Positions 8,001 to 17,359 are shown, numbered from the stretch's first letter. The stretch is DNA of 64,000 nucleotides from Streptomyces sp. CCM_MD2014 (GCF_000772045.1 NZ_CP009754.1:5766001-5830000), one strand, 5' to 3'. A program made the numbers and translations. Notes: generated from the letters alone by a model not told the origin.

Positions 8001-9116
8001 GTGTCCCTGTCCGCCGCCGTCCCGCCCCTGCTGGCCGCCGGTTCGTCGTCTGCGTCGTCGCCTTCGCCGTCTCCGACCCCGTCGGCGCCGACCGTGCCCT
8101 CGCTGCGGGAGGCCCACGAGAGCGCGACGAACGCCGCGGGCTGGGTCGAGGAGAACTGGTCGACGTGGCTCGCGATCGGGCTGCGGGTGCTGCTGATCGT
8201 GGTGATCGCGGTCGTGCTGCGCGCGGTGGTGCGGCGGGCGATCACCAAGCTGATAGAGCGGATGAACCGCAGGGGCGGGACGTCCGGCGGCACCGCCCTG
8301 AGCGGGCTGCTGGTCAACGCCGAGCGGCGCCGGCAGCGCTCCGAGGCGATCGGGTCCGTCCTGCGCTCGGTGGCCAGCTTCCTCATCCTGGGCACCGCGG
8401 CCCTGATGGTGCTGGGCACCTTCCAGATCAATCTGGCCCCGCTGCTCGCCTCCGCCGGTGTCGCGGGCGTCGCGATCGGCTTCGGCGCCCGCAACCTGGT
8501 CACCGACTTCCTGTCCGGCGTCTTCATGATCCTTGAGGACCAGTACGGCGTCGGCGACAGCATCGACGCGGGCGTGGCCTCCGGCGAGGTCATCGAGGTC
8601 GGGCTGCGGGTGACCAAGCTGCGCGGCGCCGACGGCGAGATCTGGTACGTCCGCAACGGCGAGGTCAAGCGCATCGGCAACCTCTCCCAGGGCTGGTCCA
8701 CGGCCGGGGTCGACGTGACCGTCCGCTCCGACGAGGACCTGGACAAGGTGAAGGAGACCCTCACCGCGGTCGGCGAGCGGATGAGCAAGGAAGAGCCCTG
8801 GAACGAGATGCTCTGGGGCCCGATCGAGATCCTCGGTCTGGACTCCGTGCTGCTCGACTCCATGGTGGTGCGGGTCTCCGCGAAGACCATGCCCGGCAAG
8901 TCCCTCACCGTCGAGCGCGAGCTGCGCTGGCGGATCAAGCGGGCCTTCGACGCGGCCGGCATCGCGATCGTCGGCGGCGCCACCGTCCCGCTGGAGGGCG
9001 CCCCGGCCGCCGCCGACCCGACGGCGGGTGTCGCGGCGCCGTCGGCCTACGCGAGCACCGTGTCGCCGCAGTCCATCGCGGCGTCCCCCATTCCGCCGCC
9101 CAGCACCAGCAAGTAG
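8001..9116 (+). CDS. MscS-family mechanosensitive ion channel
   Basis: The frame is open from 7902, but GGAGG at 7988-7992 points to the GTG at 8001, giving 371 residues. After a Ser/Pro-rich exterior N-terminus come three transmembrane segments at about 55-77, 119-141 and 146-168. The third is the pore helix (LASAGVAGVAIGFGARNLV), followed by the MscS beta domain (DFLSGVFMILEDQYGVGD) and a cytoplasmic alpha/beta cage. It should release osmolytes on hypo-osmotic shock. The C-terminal tail is Ala/Pro/Ser rich. Confidence 0.92.
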   Translation: MSLSAAVPPLLAAGSSSASSPSPSPTPSAPTVPSLREAHESATNAAGWVEENWSTWLAIGLRVLLIVVIAVVLRAVVRRAITKLIERMNRRGGTSGGTALSGLLVNAERRRQRSEAIGSVLRSVASFLILGTAALMVLGTFQINLAPLLASAGVAGVAIGFGARNLVTDFLSGVFMILEDQYGVGDSIDAGVASGEVIEVGLRVTKLRGADGEIWYVRNGEVKRIGNLSQGWSTAGVDVTVRSDEDLDKVKETLTAVGERMSKEEPWNEMLWGPIEILGLDSVLLDSMVVRVSAKTMPGKSLTVERELRWRIKRAFDAAGIAIVGGATVPLEGAPAAADPTAGVAAPSAYASTVSPQSIAASPIPPPSTSK

Positions 9117-9134
9117 CCCCTCGCCTCCCCCCGC

Positions 9135-9635
9135 CTACCTCTCGGTACCGGCGAGGAGCTCCCGCAGCAGGTCGGCCAGTTGACCGGCTCGTTCCGGGGC
9201 GAGGGAGGACAGCGCCTCGGTCTGGGCGGCGAGGCCCGCGCCGACCGCCTCGTCGATCAGCTCCAGCCCCCGCTCGGTGAGGGTGACCTGCAGTCCCCGG
9301 CGGTCGTGCGGGTCGGGGGAGCGGCGCAGCAGTCCCGCCCGTTCCAGCTTGTCCAGCCGGCCGGTCATGCCGCCGGTGGTGAGCATCAGCGTGGCCGACA
9401 GCTGCCGGGGGGAGAGCGTGTACGGCTCGCCGGAGCGGCGCAGGGTGGCCAGGGCGTCGAACTCCCCGCGCGAGATGCCGAAGCGGGCGTACGCCTGTTC
9501 CATCCGGTCGCCCATCGCCCGCGCCAGCCGGAAGACCCGGCCGAACACCTCCATGCCCGCCGTGTCCAGGTCGGGCCGCACCACCGCCCACTGGTCGATG
9601 ATCACGTCGACGGGGTCCTTGGGGTGCTCAGTCAT
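9135..9635 (-). CDS. MarR-family transcriptional regulator
   Basis: The 166-residue protein has the MarR winged helix: GISRGEFDALATLRRSG, LSPRQLSATLMLTTGGMTGRLDKLERAGLL as the recognition region, and the wing RSPDPHDRRGLQVTLTERG. It is divergent from the EamA exporter gene, with an inverted-repeat operator in the shared 144-bp gap, so it most likely represses that exporter and itself. The ligand is unknown. Its 3' end lies 18 bp from the 3' end of the MscS-like gene, in convergent orientation. Confidence 0.92.
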   Translation of the reverse strand: MTEHPKDPVDVIIDQWAVVRPDLDTAGMEVFGRVFRLARAMGDRMEQAYARFGISRGEFDALATLRRSGEPYTLSPRQLSATLMLTTGGMTGRLDKLERAGLLRRSPDPHDRRGLQVTLTERGLELIDEAVGAGLAAQTEALSSLAPERAGQLADLLRELLAGTER

Positions 9636-9670
9636 GGGACGAGTATCGAGGCGATGCCGGTCGGCCGCAA

Positions 9671-9712
9671 GAAAGTAGCTTTACGAAAACTTGCTTAGAA
9701 GTAAGCTACTTC
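9671..9712. promoter_or_regulatory. MarR operator-like inverted repeats
   Basis: The MarR/EamA gap contains AAGTAGCTTTAC and, downstream, GTAAGCTACTT, which are near-perfect reverse complements. Between them is ACTTGCTTA, a related half-site. The block is far richer in A/T than its surroundings and covers the region where both divergent promoters must lie. It is probably the binding site of the adjacent MarR protein. Confidence 0.6.
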
Positions 9713-9779
9713 CAACCGAGCTTTTCGTGTCGGGTTCTGCCGGCCGAGTCGCTTCTCCCGTCCGCCGAAGGGTGCCCTC

Positions 9780-10730
9780 ATGGCCGCCGCCCGCCCCACC
9801 GTCATCGCGCTCACCGCCCTCGCCCCCGTCTCCTGGGGCACCACCTACGCCGTGACCACCGAGTTCCTGCCGTCCGACCGGCCCCTGTTCACCGCACTGG
9901 CGCGGGCCCTGCCCGCCGGTCTGCTGCTGCTCGCGCTCGCCCGGGTGCTGCCGCGCGGCGCCTGGTGGGTGAAGGCGGCGGTGCTGGGCGCGCTGAACAT
10001 CGGGGCCTTCTTCCCGCTGCTGTTCCTCTCCGCCTACCGGATGCCGGGCGGCATGGCCGCCGTCGTCGGCTCGCTCGGACCGCTCCTCGTCGTCGGGCTC
10101 TCGACGCTGCTGCTCGGGCAGCGGCCCACCGCCCGTTCCGTGCTCACCGGCGCCGTCGCCGCCTTCGGCGTCAGCCTGGTGGTGCTGGAGGCGGCCGGAA
10201 CACCGGACCCGCTCGGCGTGCTCGCGGCCGTCGCCGCCACCGCGGCCATGTCGGCGGGCACCGTGCTCACCCAGCGCTGGGGCCGCCCCGACGGTGTCGG
10301 CCCGCTCGCCCTCACCTCCTGGCAGCTGACCGCGGGCGGCCTGCTGCTCGCCCCGCTCGCCCTCCTGGCCGAGGGTGCCCCGCCCGCCCTGGACGGCCCG
10401 GCGGTCGGCGGTTACCTCTACCTGGCGCTGGCCAACACGGCGCTGGCGTACTGGCTCTGGTTCCGCGGGATCGGCCGGCTCTCGGCGACGCAGGTCACCT
10501 TCCTCGGCCCGCTCTCGCCGCTGACCGCCGCCGTCGTCGGCTGGGCGGCGCTCGGCGAGGCGCTCGGCCCGGTGCAGCTCGCGGGCATGGCGCTGGCGTT
10601 CGGAGCGACCCTGGCGGGGCAGCGGGCGCCGCGCGGGCGGACGGTCGCCGCCGCCGAACCGTTCGGTTCTGCTTCAAAGAACGGTCGGAAAGATTCGATG
10701 GACCTGACGGGTCCGGCCCTGCGACGGTAG
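9780..10730 (+). CDS. EamA/DMT-family transporter
   Basis: The 316-residue protein has ten predicted membrane helices arranged as two EamA repeats, each about 140 residues; the second begins near LGVLAAVAATAAMSAGTVL. The N-terminal helix motif ALAPVSWGTTYAVTTEFLP and the late LSPLTAAVVGWAALGEAL are characteristic of DMT-family metabolite exporters. AAGGG precedes the ATG. Divergence from the MarR gene suggests MarR-controlled efflux of an amino acid or xenobiotic. A second, different EamA gene follows 33 bp downstream. Confidence 0.92.
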   Translation: MAAARPTVIALTALAPVSWGTTYAVTTEFLPSDRPLFTALARALPAGLLLLALARVLPRGAWWVKAAVLGALNIGAFFPLLFLSAYRMPGGMAAVVGSLGPLLVVGLSTLLLGQRPTARSVLTGAVAAFGVSLVVLEAAGTPDPLGVLAAVAATAAMSAGTVLTQRWGRPDGVGPLALTSWQLTAGGLLLAPLALLAEGAPPALDGPAVGGYLYLALANTALAYWLWFRGIGRLSATQVTFLGPLSPLTAAVVGWAALGEALGPVQLAGMALAFGATLAGQRAPRGRTVAAAEPFGSASKNGRKDSMDLTGPALRR

Positions 10731-10763
10731 GCCCGCCAGGCCTCCGACCAGGAAAGGACCTTC

Positions 10764-11726
10764 GTGGCCACAGCCGCCCACCGGAACCCGGCCCAGAGCG
10801 TCAGCCCCCGAGACCCCCGAGACCGCCGAGACCCCCGAGGGACCGCAGCGACGCGGCCGACGGCGCCCGTCGCTCTCGGGCTCGCGCTCGCCGTCCTCGC
10901 CACCCTCGTCTGGTCCGGCAGCTTCGTCACCTCGCGGGCCCTCGGCGACAGCGTGCCGCCGGTCCAGCACGCGTTCTGGCGCTGGGTGGTGGCCCTCGCC
11001 GTCGTCGCCCCCTTCGGCGCGCGGCGGGCCTGGCGGCAGCGGGCGCTGATCCGGCGCCACCTCGGCTTCGTGGTCCTCGCCTCCCTGCTCGGCGTGACCG
11101 TCTACAACACCCTCGTCAACCAGGCCGGCGTCACCACCCCCGCCGCCAACATGGGCATGATCATGGCGGCGTCTCCCGTACTCATGGCCGTCTACGAACG
11201 CGCGGGCGGCGTCCGGCTCGGCGCCCGCCGGGTCGCCGGGCTGGTCATCGCCTGCGCGGGCGTCCTGCTGCTCGTCGGCGGTGACGGGGCGTCCTTCTCG
11301 GCCGGCGACCTGTGGATGATCGCCGCCGCCTGCTGCTTCGGGTCGTACAGCGCGCTGCTGCGCCGCAGGCCCGAGGGGCTGGACGGGGCGGGCTTCCTGT
11401 TCACCACGTTTCTGTTCGGCACCGTCCTGCTGCTGCCCGCGCAGGGCGTCAGCCTCGCCGTGCAGGGCGGGTTCGACCCGACGCCGGACACCGTCTGGCC
11501 GCTCCTCTACGTCGGTGTCGCCTCCTCCGCGGTCGCCTTCTTCGCCTGGAACAAGGCGATCTCCCTGATCGGACCGACCCGCGCCGGGGTCGTCTACTAC
11601 CTCCAGCCGGTGTGCGTCGCCCTGCTGTCCTGGGCCCTGCTCGCCGAACCGACCGGCTGGGCACAGGCGGGCTGCATGGCGCTGATCCTCGGCGGCGTCG
11701 TCCTCGGCGCGGGGGCCCGCCGGTAG
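10764..11726 (+). CDS. second EamA/DMT-family transporter
   Basis: GTG start behind AAAGGA gives 320 residues. The first 34 residues are a charged cytoplasmic leader with an Arg/Asp/Pro repeat (RDPRDRRDPRG) encoded by repetitive DNA. Ten helices in two EamA repeats follow; key motifs are LVWSGSFVTSRALGDSVPP and the second-repeat ending LLSWALLAEPTGWAQ. It is 33 bp from the previous EamA gene and probably in the same transcript. The pair may be independent exporters or a heteromer. Its last codons overlap a tandem repeat that runs up to the LysR gene. Confidence 0.92.
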   Translation: MATAAHRNPAQSVSPRDPRDRRDPRGTAATRPTAPVALGLALAVLATLVWSGSFVTSRALGDSVPPVQHAFWRWVVALAVVAPFGARRAWRQRALIRRHLGFVVLASLLGVTVYNTLVNQAGVTTPAANMGMIMAASPVLMAVYERAGGVRLGARRVAGLVIACAGVLLLVGGDGASFSAGDLWMIAAACCFGSYSALLRRRPEGLDGAGFLFTTFLFGTVLLLPAQGVSLAVQGGFDPTPDTVWPLLYVGVASSAVAFFAWNKAISLIGPTRAGVVYYLQPVCVALLSWALLAEPTGWAQAGCMALILGGVVLGAGARR

Positions 11727-11786
11727 GCGGCGGCGTCCGCCGGTGCGTCGCGGGGCCCGCCGGTGTGCGGCGGGGGTCCGCCGGTA
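11706..11786 (+). repeat. four tandem 20-bp repeats before the LysR gene
   Basis: Four consecutive units (11706-11725, 11726-11745, 11746-11765, 11766-11786) share a consensus ending GGGGNCCGCCGGTR. The first unit overlaps the last codons of the EamA gene and the last ends 10 bp before the LysR ATG. The fourth unit is one base longer. Each contains a GC-rich palindromic core. They could be operator repeats for the LysR protein or simply a slipped-strand expansion. Confidence 0.75.
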
Positions 11787-11796
11787 GGTTGCCGCC

Positions 11797-12702
11797 ATGG
11801 CCGACTGGGACATCCGCAAGCTGCGGATCCTGCGCACGCTGCGGGAGAGGGGCACGGTGACCGCGACGGCGGAGGCACTGCACATGACGCCGTCCGCCGT
11901 CTCGCAGCAGCTGACGAACCTCTCCAGGCAGCTCGGCGTGGAGCTGCTCCGGGCGCACGGCAGAAGGGTGCGGCTGACGGACGCGGCCCGGCTGGTGCTG
12001 CGCCACGCCGAGGCGGTGTTCGAGCAACTGGAGCGCGCCGACGCCGAACTGGCGGCCCACAGGCGCGGAGAGGTGGGCGAGGTCAGGGTCGGCGCGTTCG
12101 CCACCGCCGTCCCCGCCCTCGTCGTCCCGGCCGTCACCGCCCTGCGGTCCGGCAGCCCCGGGATCGCGGTGCGGGTAAGGGAAGCCGAGGCACAGGAGGC
12201 GTACGAGCTGCTGGCCGCCGGGGAGGTGGACCTCGCGCTGTCGCTGGCCGCGCAGGCGCCGACCGCCGCCGACCCGCGCTTCACCCGCGTCCCGCTGCTC
12301 GCCGACCCGCTCGACGTCGCCCTCCCCGGCGACCACCCGCTGGCCCGCGCGGAGGGACTGCGGCTGGCCGACCTCGCCGCCGAAGCGTGGATCTTCGGCG
12401 GCAGCGGGCCCTGGTCCGACATCACGCGTGCCGCCTGCGAGGCCGCCGGGTTCCGGCCGCACCAGGGCCACGCGGCGGCGGGCTGGCCGGCCATCCTCGC
12501 CATGGTCGGGGCGGGCATGGGCGTCGCCCTGGTCCCGCGCATGGCGGCCGTGCCCCGGGACGGGGTGGTGATGCGCGAGCTGGGCGAGGACCACCCGGTC
12601 CGGCACGTGGTCGCGGCCGTGCGCAGGGGCGCGGAGGAGGCCCCCGCGATCGCCACCGTCCTGACGGCCCTGCGGGCGGCGGCGGAGGGACGCGCCGCCT
12701 GA
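11797..12702 (+). CDS. LysR-family transcriptional regulator
   Basis: The 301-residue protein opens with a LysR helix-turn-helix (RKLRILRTLRERGTVTATAE, then LHMTPSAVSQQLTNLSRQLG) and continues with the periplasmic-binding-like effector domain from about residue 90 (VRVGAFATAVPALVVPAV). The effector pocket segment LAAGEVDLALSL is typical. It follows the two exporter genes on the same strand. The tandem repeat fills its promoter region, so its own transcription or control may involve those repeats. The regulon and ligand are unknown. Confidence 0.92.
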   Translation: MADWDIRKLRILRTLRERGTVTATAEALHMTPSAVSQQLTNLSRQLGVELLRAHGRRVRLTDAARLVLRHAEAVFEQLERADAELAAHRRGEVGEVRVGAFATAVPALVVPAVTALRSGSPGIAVRVREAEAQEAYELLAAGEVDLALSLAAQAPTAADPRFTRVPLLADPLDVALPGDHPLARAEGLRLADLAAEAWIFGGSGPWSDITRAACEAAGFRPHQGHAAAGWPAILAMVGAGMGVALVPRMAAVPRDGVVMRELGEDHPVRHVVAAVRRGAEEAPAIATVLTALRAAAEGRAA

Positions 12703-12767
12703 AGCCCACGAGGCGGAGCCGCGCGTCGACGCGGCCGGGCCGGCGCTCCTGCCCCCGAGCACGCGCA

Positions 12768-12802
12768 GAGGGGGCGCCCCGTGCGACACGGGGCGCCCCC
12801 TC
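12768..12802. terminator. bidirectional terminator between LysR and pepN
   Basis: A perfect 16-bp stem (GAGGGGGCGCCCCGTG with its complement) closes a 3-nt loop, placed between convergent genes. It can serve both strands. Confidence 0.9.
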
Positions 12803-12835
12803 GTCCGTACTGGACGTACCGACCGTACCGACCGC

Positions 12836-15409
12836 CTACTGGGCCGCCGCCGCGTCGGCCGCCTGTGCCTTCAGCGCGCGCTCGACGCCGGAGCGGGACT
12901 CCGAGACCAGCCGGCGCAGGGCCGCGTTCGGCTCGGCGGAGGCCAGCCACGCGTCCGTGCGGTCCAGGGTCTCCTGGGAGACCTGCACCGCCGGGTACAG
13001 ACCGACCGCGATCTGCTGGGCCATCTCGTGCGAACGGGACTCCCAGACGTCCTTCAGCGCCTCGAAGTACCGCTCCGTGTACGACGCCAGCAGCTCGCGC
13101 TGGTCGGTCTGGACGAAGCCGGCGATGACCGCCTCCTGGACGGCGTTCGGCAGCTTGTCGGACTCCACGACCGACTCCCAGGCCTCCGCCTTGGCCGCCT
13201 CCGTCGGGCGGGCCGCCCGCGCGGTGGCCGCGTGGCGCTCACCGGCGGCGGTCTTGTCGCGCTCGTACTCGGCCGCGATCTCCGACCCGCCGAACCGGCC
13301 CACGGCCGCGAGGCGCTGCACGAACGCCCAGCGCAGCTCCGTGTCGACGGCCAGGCCCTCGATCGTCTGCGTGCCGTCCAGCAGCGCGTCGAGGAGGTCC
13401 AGCTGCTCCGGCGTCCGCGCCGTCGCCGCGAAGGCCCGCGCCCACGCCAGCTGGTGGTCGCTGCCCGCCTCGGCGGCCCGCAGGTGGGCCAGCGTGGCCT
13501 CGGTCCAGCGGGTGAGCAGCGCCTCGCGGGCGGTCGGGGCGGCGTACTGGTCGATGGCCAGCTTCACCTGGCGGTGCAGCGACTGCACGACACCGATGTC
13601 GGACTCCTTGCCGATGCCCGACAGCACCAGCGACAGGTAGTCGCGGGTCGCCAGCTCCGCGTCCCGGGTCATGTCCCACGCCGACGCCCAGCACAGGGCG
13701 CGCGGCAGCGACTCGGTGAAGTCCCCCAGGTGCTCGGTGACCACGGCCAGGGACTGCTCGTCCAGACGGACCTTGGCGTACGACAGGTCGTCGTCGTTCA
13801 GGAGCAGCACCGCCGGGCGGGGCTTGCCCACCAGCTGCGGCACGGCCGTCAGCTCGCCGTCCACGTCCAGCTCGACCCGGTCGCCGCGCACCAGCTTGCC
13901 GTCGCCGTCGAGGTCGTAGGCGCCGATCGCGATGCGGTGGGGGCGGAGGGTGGGCTCGCCCTTCGCCCCGGCGGGCAGCGCGGGGGCCTCCTGGCGGATG
14001 GCGAAGGAGGTGATGACGCCGTTCGCGTCGGTCTCGATCTCCGGGCGCAGCACGTTGATGCCGGCGGTCTCCAGCCACGCCTTCGACCAGGTCTTCAGGT
14101 CGCGGCCGGAGGTCTCCTCCAGCGCGCCCAGCAGGTCGGACAGGCGGGTGTTGCCGAACGCGTGCCGCTTGAAGTACGCCTGCACGCCCCGGAAGAACGC
14201 GTCCTCACCGACGTACGCGACGAGCTGCTTGAGGACGCTGGCGCCCTTGGCGTACGTGATGCCGTCGAAGTTGACGAGCACGTCGTCCAGGTCGCTGATG
14301 TCCGCCATGATCGGGTGCGTGGACGGCAGCTGGTCCTGCCGGTACGCCCAGGTCTTCATCTGGTTGGCGAACGTCGTCCACGAGTGCGGCCACTTCGAGC
14401 CCGGCGCGTCGGCCTGGCAGGCGGCCTCGGAGTAGGTGGCGAACGACTCGTTGAGCCACAGGTCGTTCCACCACTCCATGGTGACCAGGTCGCCGAACCA
14501 CATGTGCGCCAGCTCGTGCAGGATCGTGGCCGCCCGGCCCTCGTACGCGGCGTCCGTCACCTTGGAGCGGAACACGTACTGGTCCCGGATGGTCACCGCG
14601 CCCGCGTTCTCCATCGCGCCCGCGTTGAACTCGGGCACGAAGAGCTGGTCGTACTTCTTGAACGGGTACCGGTAGTCGAACTTCTCCTGGAACCAGTCGA
14701 AGCCCTGCCGGGTCACCTCGAAGATGGCGTCCGCGTCGAGGTGCTCGGCCAGCGAGGGACGGCAGTAGATGCCGAGCGGGACGGACTGGCCGTCCTTCTC
14801 GTACACGCTGTGCACCGAGTGGTACGGGCCGACGATCAGCGCCGTGATGTACGACGAGATGCGCGGGGTCGGCTCGAACTCCCAGACGTTGTCCTTCGGT
14901 TCGGGCGTCGGCGAGTTGGAGACGACGGTCCAGCCCTCGGGGGCCTTCACGGTGAACCGGAACGTCGCCTTCAGGTCCGGCTGCTCGAAGCTGGCGAAGA
15001 CCCGCCGCGCGTCCGGCACCTCGAACTGGGTGTACAGGTACGCCTGGTCGTCCACCGGGTCGACGAACCGGTGCAGGCCCTCGCCGGTGTTGGTGTACGC
15101 GCAGTCGGCGACCACGCGCAGGATGTTGCGTCCCGGCAGCAGGCCCGGCAGGGCGATGCGGGAGTCCTGGAACACCTCGGCGGGGTCGAGGGCGTCGCCG
15201 TTCAGCGTCACCTCGTGGACCGTCGGCGCGACCAGGTCGATGAAGGACTCGCCGCCGCCCTCGGCGACGTCGAAGCGCACCGTGGTCACGGACCGGTAGG
15301 TGCCGCCCTCCTGCGCGCCGGTGAGGTCGAGATCGATCTCGTACGAGTCAACGGTCAGCAGCGTCGCCCGCTGCCGCGCCTCTTCGCGAGTCAGGTTTGT
15401 GCCAGGCAC
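12836..15409 (-). CDS. pepN: aminopeptidase N (M1 family)
   Basis: The 857-residue cytoplasmic zinc metallopeptidase removes N-terminal residues from peptides. GTG start behind GAGGAG. GAMENAGAVTIRD is the substrate-anchoring exopeptidase motif; HELAH at 298-302 and E321 in LNESFAT are the zinc ligands and catalytic base. The C-terminal ERAP1-like helical domain covers about 550-857. A second M1 gene lies at 24,971-27,604, so the genome carries at least two pepN paralogues. The gene converges on the LysR gene and is divergent from the DUF1203 gene. Confidence 0.96.
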   Translation of the reverse strand: MPGTNLTREEARQRATLLTVDSYEIDLDLTGAQEGGTYRSVTTVRFDVAEGGGESFIDLVAPTVHEVTLNGDALDPAEVFQDSRIALPGLLPGRNILRVVADCAYTNTGEGLHRFVDPVDDQAYLYTQFEVPDARRVFASFEQPDLKATFRFTVKAPEGWTVVSNSPTPEPKDNVWEFEPTPRISSYITALIVGPYHSVHSVYEKDGQSVPLGIYCRPSLAEHLDADAIFEVTRQGFDWFQEKFDYRYPFKKYDQLFVPEFNAGAMENAGAVTIRDQYVFRSKVTDAAYEGRAATILHELAHMWFGDLVTMEWWNDLWLNESFATYSEAACQADAPGSKWPHSWTTFANQMKTWAYRQDQLPSTHPIMADISDLDDVLVNFDGITYAKGASVLKQLVAYVGEDAFFRGVQAYFKRHAFGNTRLSDLLGALEETSGRDLKTWSKAWLETAGINVLRPEIETDANGVITSFAIRQEAPALPAGAKGEPTLRPHRIAIGAYDLDGDGKLVRGDRVELDVDGELTAVPQLVGKPRPAVLLLNDDDLSYAKVRLDEQSLAVVTEHLGDFTESLPRALCWASAWDMTRDAELATRDYLSLVLSGIGKESDIGVVQSLHRQVKLAIDQYAAPTAREALLTRWTEATLAHLRAAEAGSDHQLAWARAFAATARTPEQLDLLDALLDGTQTIEGLAVDTELRWAFVQRLAAVGRFGGSEIAAEYERDKTAAGERHAATARAARPTEAAKAEAWESVVESDKLPNAVQEAVIAGFVQTDQRELLASYTERYFEALKDVWESRSHEMAQQIAVGLYPAVQVSQETLDRTDAWLASAEPNAALRRLVSESRSGVERALKAQAADAAAAQ

Positions 15410-15522
15410 GCGGTCATCTCCTCGTTATGTGTGGGTTGCGCCATCCTTCCACGTGGCCGGGAGGGAACGCGATGTCCATTTTCCGCCGGTGCCCGGCGCG
15501 CCCGCGCACGAGGCTGGATCCC

Positions 15523-15999
15523 ATGAACGGCCACACCGCACACCCCATTCCGCCGGGCGTCCTCCAGGAACTCCGCGCCACCGACGACGCGGGCCGCCGC
15601 CCCGTCCCCGTGACCGACGAGGAGGGCGGCGCCCCGCTGCGCTGCTGCCTGCGCCACAGTCGCGCCGGTGAGCGCATCGCGCTCGTCTCCTACGCCCCGC
15701 TGCGCCGCCGGGCGGCGGCCACGGGAGCCGACCCGGGCCCGTACGACGAGCAGGGGCCGGTCTTCGTCCACGCCGAGGAGTGCCCGGGTCCGGAGACGGA
15801 CCGCCTCCCCTTCACCAACTCGCACCGCGTCCTGCGCCGCTACTCCGCCCACGGGCACATCCTGGGCGGGCGGCTGGTCGGGGACCCCGGCGCCTTCGGG
15901 TACGCCCTCCGGGAAGCGTTCGACGACCCGGCCGTGGCGTTCGTCCACGTCCGGGCCGTCGAGTACGGCTGCTTCCTCTACGAGGTCACCAGGGACTAG
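15523..15999 (+). CDS. DUF1203 domain protein
   Basis: The ATG at 15523 (MNGHTAHPIPPGVLQELR) gives 158 residues; an in-frame ATG at 15472 is an alternative with an odd Arg/Pro leader. The sequence shows the DUF1203 pattern: a CCLRHSRAGERIALVSYAPL strand block, GPVFVHAEECPG, LRRYSAHGHILGG, and a C-terminal AVAFVHVRAVEYGCFLYEV. The function of this family is not known. It is divergent from pepN and converges on asd, with only 9 bp between the stops. Confidence 0.85.
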   Translation: MNGHTAHPIPPGVLQELRATDDAGRRPVPVTDEEGGAPLRCCLRHSRAGERIALVSYAPLRRRAAATGADPGPYDEQGPVFVHAEECPGPETDRLPFTNSHRVLRRYSAHGHILGGRLVGDPGAFGYALREAFDDPAVAFVHVRAVEYGCFLYEVTRD

Positions 16000-16008
16000 G
16001 GGGGCGGG

Positions 16009-17025
16009 TCAGCCCTTCAGCTCCGCCGCCACCAGTTCCGCGATCTGCACCGCGTTCAGGGCCGCGCCCTTGCGCAGGTTGTCGTTGGAGACGAACAGGG
16101 CCAAACCGTTGTCCACGGTCTCGTCCCGGCGGATGCGGCCCACGTACGACGGGTCCTGGCCGGCCGCCTGGAGCGGGGTCGGCACCTCGGTGAGCGCCAC
16201 GCCGGGGGCGCCGGCCAGCAGCTCCTTGGCGCGCTCCACGCTGATCGGGCGGGCGAAACGGGCGTTGATCTGCAGGGAGTGGCCGCTGAAGACGGGCACG
16301 CGCACGCAGGTGCCGGACACCTTCAGCTCCGGGATCTCCAGGATCTTGCGGGACTCGTTGCGGAGCTTCTGCTCCTCGTCCGTCTCGTGCAGACCGTCGT
16401 CCACGATGGAGCCGGCCATCGGCAGCACGTTGTACGCGATCGGCGCCACGTACTTCTGCGGCTTCGGGAACTCGGCGGCCGAACCGTCGTGGGTCAGCTT
16501 CGGGGCGTCCGCGCCGACCTTCTGGACCTGCTCGAACAGCTCGTCCACGCCGGCCAGACCGGAGCCGGACACCGCCTGGTACGTGGCGACGACCAGGGCC
16601 TCCAGCCCCGCCTCCGCGTGCAGCGGACGCAGCACGGGCATCGCGGCCATCGTGGTGCAGTTCGGGTTGGCGATGATGCCCTTGGGACGGTCGGCGATCG
16701 CGTGCGGGTTCACCTCGGACACCACCAGCGGGACCTCGGGGTCGCGGCGCCAGGCGGAGGAGTTGTCGATCACGACGGGGCCCTGCGAGGCGACCTTCTC
16801 GGCCAGCGCCTTGGAGGTGGCGCCGCCCGCCGAGAACAGCACGATGTCGAGCCCGGAGTAGTCGGCGGTGGCCGCGTCCTCCACCGTCACGCCGTCCAGC
16901 TCCTTGCCGGCGCTGCGCGCCGAGGCGAACAGGCGCAGCTCGGTGACCGGGAAGTCGCGCTCCGTGAGGATCCCGCGCATGACCGTGCCCACCTGACCGG
17001 TGGCTCCGACGATTCCGACCCTCAC
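16009..17025 (-). CDS. asd: aspartate-semialdehyde dehydrogenase
   Basis: The 338-residue enzyme reduces aspartyl phosphate to aspartate semialdehyde, the branch point to lysine/diaminopimelate, threonine and methionine. GTG start with GAAGGAG eight bases upstream: VRVGIVGATGQVGTVM is the NADP-binding glycine-rich loop. The catalytic cysteine is in IANPNCTTMAAMPVL (near C123). Other family marks are VIDNSSAWRRDPEVPLVVSEVN and CVRVPVFSGHSLQIN, whose histidine is the general base. No lysC is adjacent. Confidence 0.96.
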   Translation of the reverse strand: MRVGIVGATGQVGTVMRGILTERDFPVTELRLFASARSAGKELDGVTVEDAATADYSGLDIVLFSAGGATSKALAEKVASQGPVVIDNSSAWRRDPEVPLVVSEVNPHAIADRPKGIIANPNCTTMAAMPVLRPLHAEAGLEALVVATYQAVSGSGLAGVDELFEQVQKVGADAPKLTHDGSAAEFPKPQKYVAPIAYNVLPMAGSIVDDGLHETDEEQKLRNESRKILEIPELKVSGTCVRVPVFSGHSLQINARFARPISVERAKELLAGAPGVALTEVPTPLQAAGQDPSYVGRIRRDETVDNGLALFVSNDNLRKGAALNAVQIAELVAAELKG

Positions 17026-17359
17026 GGTGACTCCTTCTCCGTTTGTGCGCGTGTCTTCACGCGCGCTTTGCTCGGCCGAGACTTTTCCATCATGGGGCGA
17101 AGCCCGGCCCGCCTGTCCAATCCATTGCGCGGTGTGCCCGCACACTGGGACGCGGCGGCTCGGACATGGGGTGTGGTCCTTGCGCACGAACCCCGGCTGA
17201 GCTGCAGAAATTCCGTCGCCCGGTCCCCGCGCCGCAAGCTGTGCTGTTCCGCCCCTGCCCACCCCCTCCCGCCTCACACGGCGATGTGACGTACACCTCG
17301 CACCGAAAGGCGGCCGCCGGGGCGAACGTTCCGGGCTCCCCGTGCGTCGTAGGAGAAAC

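Noticed and set aside
13028..15526. 832-residue plus-strand frame
   Set aside because: Antisense shadow of pepN.
17026..17277. 84-residue N-terminal extension of aspartate-semialdehyde dehydrogenase
   Set aside because: The glycine-rich loop must be near the N-terminus and GAAGGAG precedes the GTG at 17025.
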